Shown here in pieces: positions 47,795 to 57,391 of a DNA stretch of 64,000 nt. Source of the stretch: Bifidobacterium animalis subsp. animalis ATCC 25527 (GTDB lineage: Bacteria; Actinomycetota; Actinomycetes; Actinomycetales; Bifidobacteriaceae); NCBI RefSeq assembly GCF_000260715.1, contig NC_017834.1, positions 310,001 to 374,000 of the forward strand, given 5' to 3'. The number at the start of each line of letters is the position of its first letter. Within the stretch, counting starts at the first letter, position 1. Under the pieces are notes generated by a model that saw nothing but the letters and a program-made list of their open reading frames with translations, was not told the DNA's origin and searched no databases. Made by a program: the position numbers and the translations under genes.

Positions 47795-48030
47795 TCGTCG
47801 GCTGATTCGTGAAACGGTGCGCAGATTGGTCTACGAGGCGCGTTCCACGTTGGCTGATTCGTGATATGGTGCGCGATGCGGCCGACGAGGAGAAGGTGCA
47901 TGGCGTGTAGGTGATGGTCTGGACTCGCTCATTGGTTGATTCATGTGATGGTGCGCAGATTGGCCTACGATGAGCGTTTCTCGTTGGCTGCTTTGTGTGC
48001 CGATGCGCAATATGGCCGATGGGTGCGGGA
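47795..48030. repeat. Family E direct repeats, period 52 bp
   Basis: Four degenerate copies of TTGGCTGATTCGTGATATGG followed by TGCGCAGATTGGCCTACGA, starting (G of GCTGATTC) at 47801, 47853, 47935 and 47987; steps 52, 82 and 52 bp. Upstream, CGGATGTCGTTGTTC (47715) and CGGATGTCATTATTC (47763) form another pair 48 bp apart. The whole 783-bp stretch 47622-48404 between pncB and the Pr6Pr-like gene has no recognisable gene. Confidence 0.75.
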
Positions 48031-48087
48031 GTCGGTGGAGTGATTGTGCGTGTTGTCCCTTGAGTGTGGAGATTACCTGTATGGTGT

Positions 48088-48341
48088 TGCGTAAATGAAG
48101 ACAGCACGGTCTAGTATTCTGTCTCTTTTTACGCAAAGATAATTACGCAAAGATAATTAAAGATGACCAAGTATGTATCTGCAGGTGCGGGACGAGTCTC
48201 TTCCTGTTCGTTGTGTCTCCCGCTGCCTCGCTCTGCGTAAAAAGGGACAGCGCTACCGATTCCGCGGCCGATCTCGCTGTGATCAGGCTCGCTCTGCGTA
48301 AAAAGGGACAAATCGGAGACCTGTGTGTCTCTTTTTACGCA
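48088..48341. repeat. Family B hairpins (B8)
   Basis: A 48-nt hairpin at 48088-48135 (TGCGTAAATGAAGACAG / CTGTCTCTTTTTACGCA), a lone left arm TGCGTAAAAAGGGACAG at 48234, and a hairpin at 48295-48341. The right arm of the first copy is followed by a small direct repeat of ACGCAAAGATAATT. They end 64 bp before the next gene. Confidence 0.85.
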
Positions 48342-48404
48342 AAAGGGCAGTGGCGTGTGTGGCGTGCAGGGGACGCTCGGCAGATGGGCCGGTAGGATGG
48401 GAAC

Positions 48405-49025
48405 ATGCGATATCTTGCGGGAATCTGGAGACTGGCCATTGCTGCGCTGTGCTTCATCGGCACATCGCCGGCATGGCATGCCGTGAGCCTTTGGGCGTTC
48501 CTCATGTACCAGATCGGCTTCATCGCCGGCATCGTCATGCTGTGGAGTGGTTGTGCGAGCATTCTGCGCGGTGTGCAGCCGCCGGCATGGCTGCGCGGCT
48601 TCGTGTTCACCTACGCGTTCTCGCTGGCCGCCGTGCATTTCTTCGTCACGCCGGCTGCGGAATTCGGGGTGCCGGCGCAGCAGGTGATCCCGCTCAGCGC
48701 ACAGGTGCTCGCGTTGATCGTGGTGGGCATGCTCGCCGTCGACTTCTTCGCATTCGAACCGCACCGTGCGTTCAAGCCGGTGTATCCGCTCGTCTGGCTT
48801 GTGTACCTGCCGCTCTATGCGGCGTTCGCGATTGCGCGCGCCTACTGGTTCCCGCATTCCGGCCCCACGGCGAACGCCTACCCCTACGACTATCTCAACA
48901 TCACGCAATTCACCTGGGCCGGTGCGGGTGTAGCCTGCCTCAAGATCGTCGCCATCTATCTCGCCGTCGGCGTGGTGCTGTGCCTGTTCGACCGTGCGCT
49001 TCCTGCGAAATCGGCGGCAGAGTAG
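48405..49025 (+). CDS. Six-helix membrane protein, Pr6Pr-like
   Basis: A 206-residue integral membrane protein with about six hydrophobic segments (LAIAALCFIGTSPAWHAVSL, LWAFLMYQIGFIAGIVMLW, GFVFTYAFSLAAVHFFV, VIPLSAQVLALIVVGMLAV, PLVWLVYLPLYAAFAIARAY, ACLKIVAIYLAVGVVLCLF). The FEPHRAFKPVYPLVWLVYLP and AYPYDYLN stretches resemble the Pr6Pr group, which has no established function. It stands alone between family B8 and family A9. Confidence 0.8.
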   Translation: MRYLAGIWRLAIAALCFIGTSPAWHAVSLWAFLMYQIGFIAGIVMLWSGCASILRGVQPPAWLRGFVFTYAFSLAAVHFFVTPAAEFGVPAQQVIPLSAQVLALIVVGMLAVDFFAFEPHRAFKPVYPLVWLVYLPLYAAFAIARAYWFPHSGPTANAYPYDYLNITQFTWAGAGVACLKIVAIYLAVGVVLCLFDRALPAKSAAE

Positions 49026-49090
49026 GCATCCGAACGATTGCAGATGGGCAGATTCTCGCGGCCCGCTTCTCGCTACCGGCTATCCCACCC

Positions 49091-49350
49091 CTTACGGGCT
49101 AGGGTTACGGGCCATAATCCGCCTTACGGGGCACCAGATGCCTTACGGGCTAGGATTCTCGGTTACGGGCTAAAAGGGGTGTTGTATCCGCCGGAAAAGA
49201 TCGTTGGAAAATGGTGGTTTTGTGGTTTGGTCATTCACTGGATACTCGTCAACCGGCGGATTTTCCTTAGCCCGTAACCGAGAATCCTAGCCCGTAAGGG
49301 TTGTGCTAGCCCGTAAGAGGGATTTTAGCCCGTAATCTTAGCCCGTAAGG
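49091..49350. repeat. Family A palindromic repeat block (A9)
   Basis: The inner arms 49141-49173 and 49267-49299 are perfectly complementary over 33 bp, with the spacer GGATTCTCGG paired to CCGAGAATCC. Extra units lie outside on both sides (49091-49140, 49300-49350). The 93-bp core has GTTGGAAAATGGTGGTTTTG (49203), aligning with the A2 core. It fills most of the 472-bp gap before rph. Confidence 0.92.
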
Positions 49351-49497
49351 GAGGGGATTCGTGAAGGGTTGGAGTGGCTTGCAGGAGTGGGGTGCGCCGG
49401 CGGCAGGTGGCGTCAGATGACGGTTGAACACATTCGTTCGCATTCGGCCGATGTTGCCTTCCGGCCTATGATGTGAAAGAACAACGAGAGGATTACC

Positions 49498-50238
49498 ATG
49501 ACTGTTACCCGAGCAGACGGCCGTGCATACGACGAGCTGCGACCCGTGCGCATCACCCGCGCATTCACCGACGTTCCGGAAGGATCCGTGCTCATTGAAT
49601 GCGGCAACACGCGCGTGATGTGCACCGCCACGTTCACCGACACCGTGCCGCGCTGGCGCAAGGACTCCGGGCTCGGCTGGGTCACCGCGGAGTATTCGAT
49701 GCTGCCGCGCGCCACCTCCCAGCGCACCGACCGTGAATCGGTTCGCGGCAAGATCGGCGGACGCACCCATGAGATCTCCAGACTCATCGGCCGCTGCCTG
49801 CGCGGCGTGATCGACATGAAGGCGCTCGGCGAGAACACGATCCAGATGGATTGCGACGTGCTCCAGGCCGACGGCGGCACGCGCACCGCGTCGATCACCG
49901 GCGCGTACGTGGCCCTCGTGGACGCCCTCAACTGGGCGAAGCAGAACGGCAAGATCAAAAGCGTGAAGAACGTGCTGCTCGACAGCGTCTCCGCCGTGTC
50001 GGTGGGCGTGATCGACGGCGAACCGATGCTCGACCTGCCGTACGTCGAAGACAGCCGCGCAATGACCGACATGAACGTCGCAATGACTGGATCCGGTAAA
50101 TTCATTGAGATTCAGGGCACCGCCGAACATCGCCCGTTCGGCCGCGACGAGCTCGGCGTGCTGCTCGACCTCGCCACCAAGGGCAATAGGGAACTCCAAG
50201 CCGCACAGCAGGCCGCGCTCGACGCCGACCTGCGCTAG
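49498..50238 (+). CDS. rph: Ribonuclease PH
   Basis: Phosphorolytic 3'-5' exonuclease that trims tRNA 3' ends. The 246-residue product begins [20 protein letters not shown] and has [52 protein letters not shown] and [20 protein letters not shown], all RNase PH hallmarks. GAGAGGATTACC precedes the ATG. rdgB follows after 28 bp and femX overlaps rdgB, so these three form an operon; rph-rdgB is a widely conserved pair. Confidence 0.96.
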   Translation: MTVTRADGRAYDELRPVRITRAFTDVPEGSVLIECGNTRVMCTATFTDTVPRWRKDSGLGWVTAEYSMLPRATSQRTDRESVRGKIGGRTHEISRLIGRCLRGVIDMKALGENTIQMDCDVLQADGGTRTASITGAYVALVDALNWAKQNGKIKSVKNVLLDSVSAVSVGVIDGEPMLDLPYVEDSRAMTDMNVAMTGSGKFIEIQGTAEHRPFGRDELGVLLDLATKGNRELQAAQQAALDADLR

Positions 50239-50266
50239 CACATTCAAATAAGGGAATGGTGGGCAT

Positions 50267-50944
50267 ATGAAAATCGTCGTCGCCACGCACAACGAAGGCA
50301 AACTGGTGGAGATTCGCGACATTCTGGCCGAGGAATTCGGCGATGGCGCGCACGACATTGAGCTCGTCTCCGCAGGCTCGCTCGGGCTGCCGGACCCGGT
50401 GGAGACCGGCATCACTTTCGAGGCGAACGCGTTGCTCAAGGCGCGCTTCGTGGCGCAGCTGACCGGCTTGCCGGCGATTGCCGACGACTCCGGACTCATC
50501 GTGGACGTCATGGGCAACGCCCCCGGCATTCTTTCCGCACGCTGGGCCGGCGAGCATGGCAACGACGCGGCGAACATAGACCTGTTGCTCGCCCAGATCG
50601 AAGACATTCCCGACGACGACCGCACCGCACGCTTCTGTTGCGCCGCCGCACTCGTGGTGCCGATCGGGGGCGCGGACGACACAGACGGGCTCGTCGACAC
50701 CCGTGAAAGCGTGGTGCTCGGCGAGATGCCCGGCACGATTGTGCGCCACCCGCACGGCAGCAACGGATTCGGCTATGACCCGATCTTCATGCCCGACGAG
50801 CAGCCTGCCGGAGCCGAGGAAAGCGGCGAACTGCTCACCTCCGCCGAGATGACGCCCGAACAGAAGAACGCGATCTCACATCGCGGCAAGGCGCTGCGTG
50901 CGCTCATGCCGGCGATCCGCGAACTCGTGGAGAACGGCGAGTGA
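50267..50944 (+). CDS. rdgB: dITP/XTP pyrophosphatase (RdgB/HAM1)
   Basis: Hydrolyses non-canonical purine nucleoside triphosphates such as dITP and XTP to monophosphates, protecting DNA and RNA. The 225-residue product starts MKIVVATHNEGKLVEIRDIL and has FEANALLKARFVAQLTGLPA, IADDSGLIVDVMGNAPGILS, GSNGFGYDPIFMPD and the C-terminal SHRGKALRALMP. Its stop overlaps the GTG of the next gene (GTGA). Confidence 0.95.
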   Translation: MKIVVATHNEGKLVEIRDILAEEFGDGAHDIELVSAGSLGLPDPVETGITFEANALLKARFVAQLTGLPAIADDSGLIVDVMGNAPGILSARWAGEHGNDAANIDLLLAQIEDIPDDDRTARFCCAAALVVPIGGADDTDGLVDTRESVVLGEMPGTIVRHPHGSNGFGYDPIFMPDEQPAGAEESGELLTSAEMTPEQKNAISHRGKALRALMPAIRELVENGE

Positions 50945-52269
50945 GCCCGAAGCAATCTGGAAACCCGAGACCGAATACAGGACATATGCGCAAGTTTTCT
51001 TTTGAAGTGTTGAACGAGCAGGAATTCCGTGCATTCGCGGAGGCGTCGCCGCAGTCGAACTTCCAGCAGACCGTGGAGATGGCGAATCTGCGACGCATGC
51101 ACGGCATGGACGTCGATTTCGTGGGCATGCGCGAGGACGGCGAGATTAAGGCGGGGTCCGTGTTCGCCACGCACCATGCGCCGATGGCGACGTTCTGCAG
51201 CGTGATCAGCGGCCCGCTGTGCGACTACGATGACGACGAGCTCGTCGCCGAGTTCCTGCGTGCGCTCGCCCGATTCGCGAAGAAGAAGGGCGCTGTGCAC
51301 CTCGACATCGCGCCGAACCAGCGCTACCGTGTGCGCGACGACCACGGTGAGGCGCTGCCCGAAAGCGAGGGCGGTGCGCCGGACAAGCGCATGATCCGCA
51401 ACATCGAGCAGGCGGGGTACGAGCACGGCGGATTCGTGCGCGGCTACACGTCGACCGTGCGCTGGCGGTTCGCCAAGGACATGACCGGGATCGGCGACGA
51501 AAGCGAGCTGCTCAAGTCGTATTCGAAACGCACGCAGTGGAGCATCAAACGCGCCAGGTCGATGGGTGTACATGTGCGCGAGATCGGCGTCGACGAGCTC
51601 GACACCTTCGCGCGGATCGAACAGCAGACCGCGGAACGCCGGCATTTCGAATTCCGCGGACCGCAGTATTTCAAGCAGTTCGCGCAATGCTTCGGCGAAC
51701 GGGCCCGATTCGTGCTGGCCGAGATCGACACTGCCGAATATCAGCGGTCGATGCAACGCAAGGCCGACGATCTGCGTGCGCTCGTCGACGGGCTCGAGGC
51801 GAAGATCGCACAGCGCGAGACGACCAAGCTACGGCGCAGGCTCAACGAGGAATCGAGCAATCTGGCGGCCGCGAACAAACGGTTGGCGGAGGCGAACGAG
51901 CTCGTGGAGAAGGGCGACCTCATTCCGGCCGCCGCCTCGATGTTCGTGCTCGGCCCGCGCGAAGTGGTCTACCTGTTCTCGGGCAGCGTGGAGGAATACA
52001 AGCCGTTCTATGCATCGGCACTTATTCAGCACGAGGCCATGCTGCGGTACTGCGTGCAGGGCGTGGAACCGTTCGGGCACGTGGATCTGTACGACTTCTA
52101 CGGCATCGACGGCATTTTCGACGACCCGGATGACGAGGGGCGCGGCGTGCTCGAATTCAAGCAGGGATTCAACGGCTACGTGGTGGAGATGCCGGGCGAC
52201 TTCATGAAGGTGCTGCGGCCGGTCACCTACCGCGCCCAGCGCCTCGCGCACAAGCTGCTCGGCAGGTAG
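50941..52269 (+). CDS. FemABX-type peptidoglycan bridge aminoacyltransferase
   Basis: About 442 residues. Two GNAT-like halves (NFQQTVEMANLRRMHGMDVD, GSVFATHHAPMATFCSVISG; VYLFSGSVEEYKPFYASALI, GHVDLYDFYGIDGIFDDPDD) are separated by a helical hairpin of coiled-coil character at about 258-325 (RKADDLRALVDGLEAKIAQR), as in FemA/FemX. These enzymes transfer amino acids from aminoacyl-tRNA to the stem peptide of lipid II; the amino acid added is not readable. A GTG at 50941 overlapping rdgB would couple translation; the ATG at 50986 is the alternative start. Confidence 0.9.
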   Translation: MSPKQSGNPRPNTGHMRKFSFEVLNEQEFRAFAEASPQSNFQQTVEMANLRRMHGMDVDFVGMREDGEIKAGSVFATHHAPMATFCSVISGPLCDYDDDELVAEFLRALARFAKKKGAVHLDIAPNQRYRVRDDHGEALPESEGGAPDKRMIRNIEQAGYEHGGFVRGYTSTVRWRFAKDMTGIGDESELLKSYSKRTQWSIKRARSMGVHVREIGVDELDTFARIEQQTAERRHFEFRGPQYFKQFAQCFGERARFVLAEIDTAEYQRSMQRKADDLRALVDGLEAKIAQRETTKLRRRLNEESSNLAAANKRLAEANELVEKGDLIPAAASMFVLGPREVVYLFSGSVEEYKPFYASALIQHEAMLRYCVQGVEPFGHVDLYDFYGIDGIFDDPDDEGRGVLEFKQGFNGYVVEMPGDFMKVLRPVTYRAQRLAHKLLGR

Positions 52270-52278
52270 CCGGGGCAC

Positions 52279-52291
52279 CAGCCCGTAACGG
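52279..52291. repeat. Solitary family A half-unit
   Basis: CAGCCCGTAACGG lies 10 bp after the femX stop and just before the convergent AEC gene end. No opposing arm is nearby. It may be a decayed element. Confidence 0.5.
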
Positions 52292-52298
52292 TACCGAA

Positions 52299-53306
52299 TC
52301 AGATGATGCCGGCGGCGATCATCGCGTGGGCGCCGGTCATCATGCCAAGACTGATCACCGCGCTCACCGACAGCGTGAAACCGGCGAGGCGGGCGTTGCC
52401 GAGCACCTCGTCAGTGAACAGCGTGGAGAAGACGGCGACCGGGGCGAGGCAGCACATCATCGTCGCCTCGCGAATGCCGGCGTCGAACGGCAGCAGGAAC
52501 CACGCCACGGCGGCGAACGCCAATCCGAAGGGAAGACGCCAGGCGAGCACCTTGAGCACGGCGAAGGTGTCGGAACGGTTCGCGGGCAGATCCATCATCA
52601 TACCCACCATGAGCATGGCCACGCAGGCGTTCGCATTCGACAGCGGCCGGAAGAGATCTGCGAACCAGGCGGGCAGCGACAGTCCGCAGACCATGAGCAC
52701 GATCATGATCACATACGTGTCGAACGGAATGGAACCCACAAAACCCTTGAGCACCGTGCGCAGCAGCGAACGCCGGGCGAGACGCTTGGCATCGCGGTCC
52801 GTGGGGCGCGTGTAGGGAAGTGTGGGAGCGTCACCGGCGCCCTGCTCGGTGAGGGGACGGCCGGGTTGAATGTGCAGGAGCGTCTGCGTCATCACATTCG
52901 TGCCGGCAGCCACCATGATGCAATTGCCAATGTCGAACATAGCGGCGGGAACGATCGCCTGTTCGCCAAGAAACGCCTGCACCACCGGGAAGCAGAAGCA
53001 GCCTATGTTGAGACCGGTCGCATTGAGCATGAGGAACGCGCGCTGCGTGACCGGCGAGTGACGGGTCGCCGAGAAGATCACGAGCACCGGCACGAGCGCC
53101 ACAACGAAACCGAAGGCCGAAAGCCACAACAGCGACGGATCGTGCGGATTCGTGGCGAACGAGTAGACGATGGCACCGGGCAGCACGAGATCGAAGAGCA
53201 TCACCTGAATGATGCGGTAATCGCGTTGGCCGAACAACCGGCAGCGTTTGAACAGGTAGCCGGCGATGATGATGCCCAGGAGGGCGATCGGTTGTAGGAG
53301 CGTCAC
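52299..53306 (-). CDS. AEC (auxin efflux carrier) family transporter
   Basis: A 335-residue membrane protein with about ten helices in two inverted halves. LQPIALLGIIIAGYLFKRCR and MLFDLVLPGAIVYSFA open the first half, NATGLNIGCFCFPVVQAFLG is the conserved asparagine-containing crossover, and MLMVGMMMDLP with MMCCLAPVAVFSTLF the second. AEC proteins export or import organic anions such as malate. A GTG at 53306 is chosen; the frame continues upstream only by running through tRNA-Leu. A second, partial AEC gene lies at the right edge of the window. Confidence 0.85.
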   Translation of the reverse strand: MTLLQPIALLGIIIAGYLFKRCRLFGQRDYRIIQVMLFDLVLPGAIVYSFATNPHDPSLLWLSAFGFVVALVPVLVIFSATRHSPVTQRAFLMLNATGLNIGCFCFPVVQAFLGEQAIVPAAMFDIGNCIMVAAGTNVMTQTLLHIQPGRPLTEQGAGDAPTLPYTRPTDRDAKRLARRSLLRTVLKGFVGSIPFDTYVIMIVLMVCGLSLPAWFADLFRPLSNANACVAMLMVGMMMDLPANRSDTFAVLKVLAWRLPFGLAFAAVAWFLLPFDAGIREATMMCCLAPVAVFSTLFTDEVLGNARLAGFTLSVSAVISLGMMTGAHAMIAAGII

Positions 53307-53392
53307 GGAGTACAGCCTACGCCGGGATATGGCTCGGGTGAGGGGAACGTCCACGGGATAATCGGGGAACCTGCAGAGAACGCGGAGAAGGG

Positions 53393-53474
53393 TGCGCGAG
53401 ATGGGACTCGAACCCACACGACCGAAGTCACAGGAACCTAAATCCTGCGCGGCTACCAATTACGCCACTCGCGC
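53393..53474 (-). tRNA. tRNA-Leu (anticodon UAG)
   Basis: On the minus strand a GCGCGAG acceptor pairs with CTCGCGC, with A as discriminator. The D arm holds GGTAGCC, the anticodon arm CAGGA-TTTAGGT-TCCTG has the anticodon TAG, a short variable arm GTGACTTCGGTCGT follows, and then GTGGGTTCGAGTCCCAT. The 82-nt length fits a class II leucine tRNA with a compact variable loop. CCA is not encoded. Confidence 0.95.
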
Positions 53475-53531
53475 GCGTCGGATATGCAAAACCCTAGGCG
53501 GCGGACGCGTTTGCGCCGACGTCTAGGGCAA

Positions 53532-53607
53532 TGGAGCCACTTGACAGAATCGAACTGTCGACCTGCTCATTACGAGTGAGCCGCTCTACCGACTGAGCTA
53601 AAGTGGC
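53532..53607 (-). tRNA. tRNA-Thr (anticodon CGU)
   Basis: GCCACTT pairs with AAGTGGC; D arm TAGCTCAGTCGGTAGAGC; anticodon arm CTCA-CTCGTAA-TGAG with anticodon CGT; T arm GACAGTTCGATTCTGTC; encoded CCA at the 3' end. It lies 57 bp upstream of tRNA-Leu on the same strand, so the two are probably one transcript. Confidence 0.95.
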
Positions 53608-53723
53608 ACATGCTTGGTGCACAAGAAATACAGTGTAGCCGAATTGCTGGATTTGGCGAATCGGCGTGTCGCGTTTGGGCAGCGTGAGGGAGCCGAATGC
53701 GCGCGAGCGGATAGAATGAGGGC

Positions 53724-54935
53724 ATGAGTAACGGATTCGACGATTTCTACGCCATCATTCCCGCGGGCGGCACCGGTACGCGCCTGTGGCCGCTGAGCCG
53801 CGAGGCCAAACCGAAGTTCCTGTTCGACCTGCTCGGGTCGGGGCGTACGCTGATTCAGTCCACCTTCGACCGCCTCGCCGCCATCGCCGGCATGGACCAT
53901 GTGTGCGTCAGCACCGGCGAACGGCATGTGGCCGCCGTGGAGGAACAGCTGCCCGAGGTGGTGCCGGAACGCATCTTCGCCGAACCGGCACCGCGCGACT
54001 CCACGGCCGCCATTGCGCTCGCCACCGCCGTGCTCGCCCGCAGGCACGGCAACGACATTGTGGTCGGATCGTTCGCCGCCGACCATGTGATCCGCGGCAA
54101 GGTGGCGTTCGTCGACGCCGTGCGGCAGGCCGTCGCCACCGCCCGCGCCGGCTATGTGACCACCATCGGCATAGCAGCCTCGCGCCCGAGCACCGCATTC
54201 GGCTACATCCACGAGGGCGAGTCGCTCGCGGCCCGCGTTCCCGACGCCCCGGACGCCGTGCTCGTGGAACGCTTCGTGGAGAAGCCGAACGCCGCCACCG
54301 CGCAGGCCTACCTGAACACCGGCGAATACCGCTGGAACGCCGGCATGTTCGTGATGCGCGCCGATGTGCTGCTCGACCACCTGCACCGGGTCAAGCCGCA
54401 GCTCGCACGTGCGATCGATGCGATAGCAGACGCCGTGATCGAAGACGACCGCGATCTCGCCCGCGCGCAGGCCGAGGCACATGAGCGTGGCGAGAACGTG
54501 CGCGAGGCCGTGAATCCCGACGACTTCCACACCCATCGCGACGAGGCCATGCGCAAGTACTGGCAGGGAATCGAGAAGATCGCGTTCGACTACGCAGTGG
54601 CCGAGCCGCTGTCAGTGGAGGGCGGCGTCGCGATGATCCCGGGCGACTTCGGCTGGGACGACATCGGCGATTTCAACTCGGTGGCGGCGCTGTTGCCGAG
54701 TGTGGATGAGCGGAATCTGAAAATACTGGGCAACACCGAGCAGGTGGTCACACTCGACTCCGCCGGCGACATCGTAGTGCCGAACAGCGAGCGAACCGTT
54801 GCGTTGCTTGGCGTGAACGACATGGTCGTGGTGGACACGCCGGATGCGTTGCTCATCGCGCCACGTGCGCGGAGCCAGGAAGTCAAGTCAATGGTGAAAA
54901 CGCTCGCGGAGTCGGGGTGTGACGAACTACTGTGA
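53724..54935 (+). CDS. manC: Mannose-1-phosphate guanylyltransferase
   Basis: Makes GDP-mannose from mannose 1-phosphate and GTP for mannosylated envelope glycans. The 403-residue nucleotidyltransferase has YAIIPAGGTGTRLWPLSREA, the sugar-binding VERFVEKPNAATAQAYL and YRWNAGMFVMRADVLL. It ends at FDYAVAEPLSVEG..GDFGWDDIGDF without the type II isomerase domain, so it is the monofunctional form. GAGGGC lies before the ATG. pgi follows about 290 bp later, a metabolically related neighbour. Confidence 0.92.
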   Translation: MSNGFDDFYAIIPAGGTGTRLWPLSREAKPKFLFDLLGSGRTLIQSTFDRLAAIAGMDHVCVSTGERHVAAVEEQLPEVVPERIFAEPAPRDSTAAIALATAVLARRHGNDIVVGSFAADHVIRGKVAFVDAVRQAVATARAGYVTTIGIAASRPSTAFGYIHEGESLAARVPDAPDAVLVERFVEKPNAATAQAYLNTGEYRWNAGMFVMRADVLLDHLHRVKPQLARAIDAIADAVIEDDRDLARAQAEAHERGENVREAVNPDDFHTHRDEAMRKYWQGIEKIAFDYAVAEPLSVEGGVAMIPGDFGWDDIGDFNSVAALLPSVDERNLKILGNTEQVVTLDSAGDIVVPNSERTVALLGVNDMVVVDTPDALLIAPRARSQEVKSMVKTLAESGCDELL

Positions 54936-55025
54936 GAGCCAATAACTGAAACGAGACACAGGCTTGCGGATGACGCCATATGCGCGGGCGAATGTTTGAA
55001 AACGATTTCATAGGTTTGCCTGCGT

Positions 55026-55054
55026 GAAAGCGAACAGCGAAAATGTTCGCTTTC
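55026..55054. terminator. Hairpin between manC and pgi
   Basis: GAAAGCGAACA (55026-55036) and TGTTCGCTTTC (55044-55054) form a perfect 11-bp stem with a seven-base loop, with no T run. It lies 90 bp after manC, so it may be a terminator or a regulatory hairpin in the pgi upstream region (54936-55224), which otherwise has no gene. Confidence 0.5.
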
Positions 55055-55224
55055 GTCCCGATGTGCGCACGGTTTACGATTCGTGTGCGGTCGTGGGGCA
55101 AAACTGTCGTATTTTGTGAGTATTGTGAAGCTTGATAAGCAAATGCAAACGTATGCCTTGCTAGTCTGCAATGCAGCACGGGCAACGGCGCCGCAGTGCT
55201 TGTCTGATGATGAAAGGAACACGA

Positions 55225-56922
55225 ATGGCAATCAATCCTCCTGTCGACGCCACGGGCACCGCGGCGTGGAAGAAGCTGCAGCAGCACTATGACGAGCTGC
55301 AGGCACAGGGCATCGATCTCAAGCAGTGGTTCGAGGACGATCCCACGCGCGTGGACTCGCTGTCTTTCGACGTGGGCACGCTGCGCTTCGACTTTTCGAA
55401 GAACCTGATCAAGCCCGAGACCCTCGCACTGTTCGCAGAGCTCGCCGATGAGGTCAACCTCAAGCAGCGCACCAAAGACATGTACTCCGGCGTGCACATC
55501 AACAACACCGAGGACCGCGCCGTGCTGCACACCGCACTGCGCCGTGACGCCAGCGACGAAGGCAAGCTGATCGTGGACGGTCAGGACGTGGTCAAGGACG
55601 TGCGCGAGACCCTCGACCGCATGTACGCCTTCGCCGACAAGGTCCGTTCCGGCGAATGGAAGGGCGTGACCGGCAAGGAGATCGAGACCGTGGTCAACAT
55701 CGGCATCGGCGGCTCCGACCTGGGCCCCGTCATGGTGTACGAGGCGCTCAAGCCGTACGCCGACGCCGGCATCAGGGCCCGCTACATCTCGAACATCGAC
55801 CCGAATGACCTCGCCGAGAAGACCCGCGACCTCGACCCGGAGACCACGCTGTTCGTGGTTGTGTCGAAGACCTTCGGCACGCTCGAGACGCTCACCAACG
55901 CCCGTCAGGCCCGCGCATGGCTGCTCGAGCAGCTGCAGGCCTCCGGTGCCATCGACGGTACCGCCGAGCAGAAGGCCGAGGCCGTTGAGAAGCACTTCGT
56001 CGCCGTTTCGACCAACCTCGAGCGCGTCAAGGACTTCGGCATCGACCCGGCGAACACATTCGGCTTCTGGGATTGGGTCGGCGGCCGTTACTCCGTCGAT
56101 TCCGCCGTTGGCCTCACGCTCGCCATCGTGTTCGGACCGGCCCGCTTCGAGGAGTTCCTCGCAGGCTTCCGTCAGGTCGACCAGTACTTCGCCGAGACGC
56201 CGTTCGAGAAGAACGCCGTGGTGATCATGGGCATGATCAACGTGTGGTACCGCAACTTCTTCAAGGTCGCCTCACACGCCGTGCTGCCGTACGACCAGTA
56301 CCTGCACCGCTTCCCGGCCTACCTGCAGCAGCTCACTATGGAATCGAACGGCAAGTCCGTGCGCTGGGACGGCACCCCGGTGACCACCGAGACCGGCGAG
56401 ATCTTCTGGGGCGAGCCCGGCACCAACGGCCAGCACGCGTTCTACCAGCTCATTCACCAGGGCACGCAGCTGATTCCGGCCGACTTCATCGCGTTCGCGA
56501 ACACGCCGAACCCGCTCAAGGACGGCGACCAGGACATGCACGAACTGCTGCTGGGCAACTATTTCGCCCAGACCAAGGCGCTCGCGTTCGGCAAGACCGC
56601 CGACGAGGTGCGCGCCGAGGGCACGCCGGAAGACATTGTTCCGGCCCGCGTGTTCTCCGGCAACCGCCCGACCACGTCGATCTTCGGCGTGCGTCTCGAT
56701 GCCTTCACGCTCGGCGAGCTCATCTCGCTGTACGAGATGGTCACGTTCGTCGAGGGCACCGTGTGGGGCATCGACTCCTACGACCAGTGGGGCGTTGAGC
56801 TCGGCAAGCAGCTCGCCAAGCAGATCACGCCTGCGATCTCGCAGAACGACGAGGCGCTCGCCGCTCAGGACGCCTCGACCCGCAGCCTGATCAACTTCTA
56901 CCGCAAGGTGCGCGAGTTCTGA
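55225..56922 (+). CDS. pgi: Glucose-6-phosphate isomerase
   Basis: Interconverts glucose 6-phosphate and fructose 6-phosphate, feeding the phosphoketolase pathway if this is a bifidobacterium. The 565-residue product has [57 protein letters not shown] (signature with catalytic region), [20 protein letters not shown] (catalytic glutamate and histidine context) and [16 protein letters not shown]. The ATG at 55225 has AAAGGAA upstream. A GC-rich terminator follows. Confidence 0.97.
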   Translation: MAINPPVDATGTAAWKKLQQHYDELQAQGIDLKQWFEDDPTRVDSLSFDVGTLRFDFSKNLIKPETLALFAELADEVNLKQRTKDMYSGVHINNTEDRAVLHTALRRDASDEGKLIVDGQDVVKDVRETLDRMYAFADKVRSGEWKGVTGKEIETVVNIGIGGSDLGPVMVYEALKPYADAGIRARYISNIDPNDLAEKTRDLDPETTLFVVVSKTFGTLETLTNARQARAWLLEQLQASGAIDGTAEQKAEAVEKHFVAVSTNLERVKDFGIDPANTFGFWDWVGGRYSVDSAVGLTLAIVFGPARFEEFLAGFRQVDQYFAETPFEKNAVVIMGMINVWYRNFFKVASHAVLPYDQYLHRFPAYLQQLTMESNGKSVRWDGTPVTTETGEIFWGEPGTNGQHAFYQLIHQGTQLIPADFIAFANTPNPLKDGDQDMHELLLGNYFAQTKALAFGKTADEVRAEGTPEDIVPARVFSGNRPTTSIFGVRLDAFTLGELISLYEMVTFVEGTVWGIDSYDQWGVELGKQLAKQITPAISQNDEALAAQDASTRSLINFYRKVREF

Positions 56923-56951
56923 TCCGCACACGCTGGCTGTAATTCGCGGCG

Positions 56952-56990
56952 GGGCGGCGATTCACGAATGTGGGTCGCCGCCCTTGCCTG
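56952..56990 (+). terminator. Terminator of pgi
   Basis: GGGCGGCGA (56952-56960) pairs with TCGCCGCCC (56975-56983); TTGCCTGTTGT follows. Confidence 0.65.
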
Positions 56991-57391
56991 TTGTGATGCA
57001 AAGTCGGTCCGCGTGACTTGGTTTGTCTCACAGAGAGTGGGCATCTGAGATGAACTCGGTCATGGCGACTTGGTTTGTCTCACTGAGCAGTGGCTAGTGG
57101 GACAAACCAAGTCTGTGTTGCCGGATTTGTCTTACTGAAATCATCTGAGTGAGACGAATCTAGCTGGGGTGACTTGGTTTGTCTCACTGAGAACAGATTA
57201 GTGATACCAAGTCGGTCTGCTCAGCTTGTTTTGTCTCACAGGGGAGGGGCTAGTGAGACAAAGCAAGTAGGTGATGCTGAGTTAGTCTCGCTGAGCAGTG
57301 GCTAGTGGGACAAACCAAGTCTGCATTGCTGAGTGATATGGCCTGGTTTTTGTTCCGCATTTCACCTAACTCGATGGGAGATGATGGAATC

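Noticed and set aside
49091..49350. Origin-like iterons, because of repeated 10-mers
   Set aside because: Units occur in opposed arms at many loci, with no DnaA boxes or replication genes nearby.
53307..53459. N-terminal extension of the AEC transporter to an ATG at 53459
   Set aside because: The extension is encoded by tRNA-Leu, so it cannot be the native start.
54936..55224. Possible riboswitch or leader upstream of pgi
   Set aside because: Only one simple 11-bp hairpin is visible and no known aptamer consensus was recognised.
57006..57333. CRISPR array with 52-bp period
   Set aside because: The units are similar along almost their full length and palindromic across both halves; there are no unique spacers.
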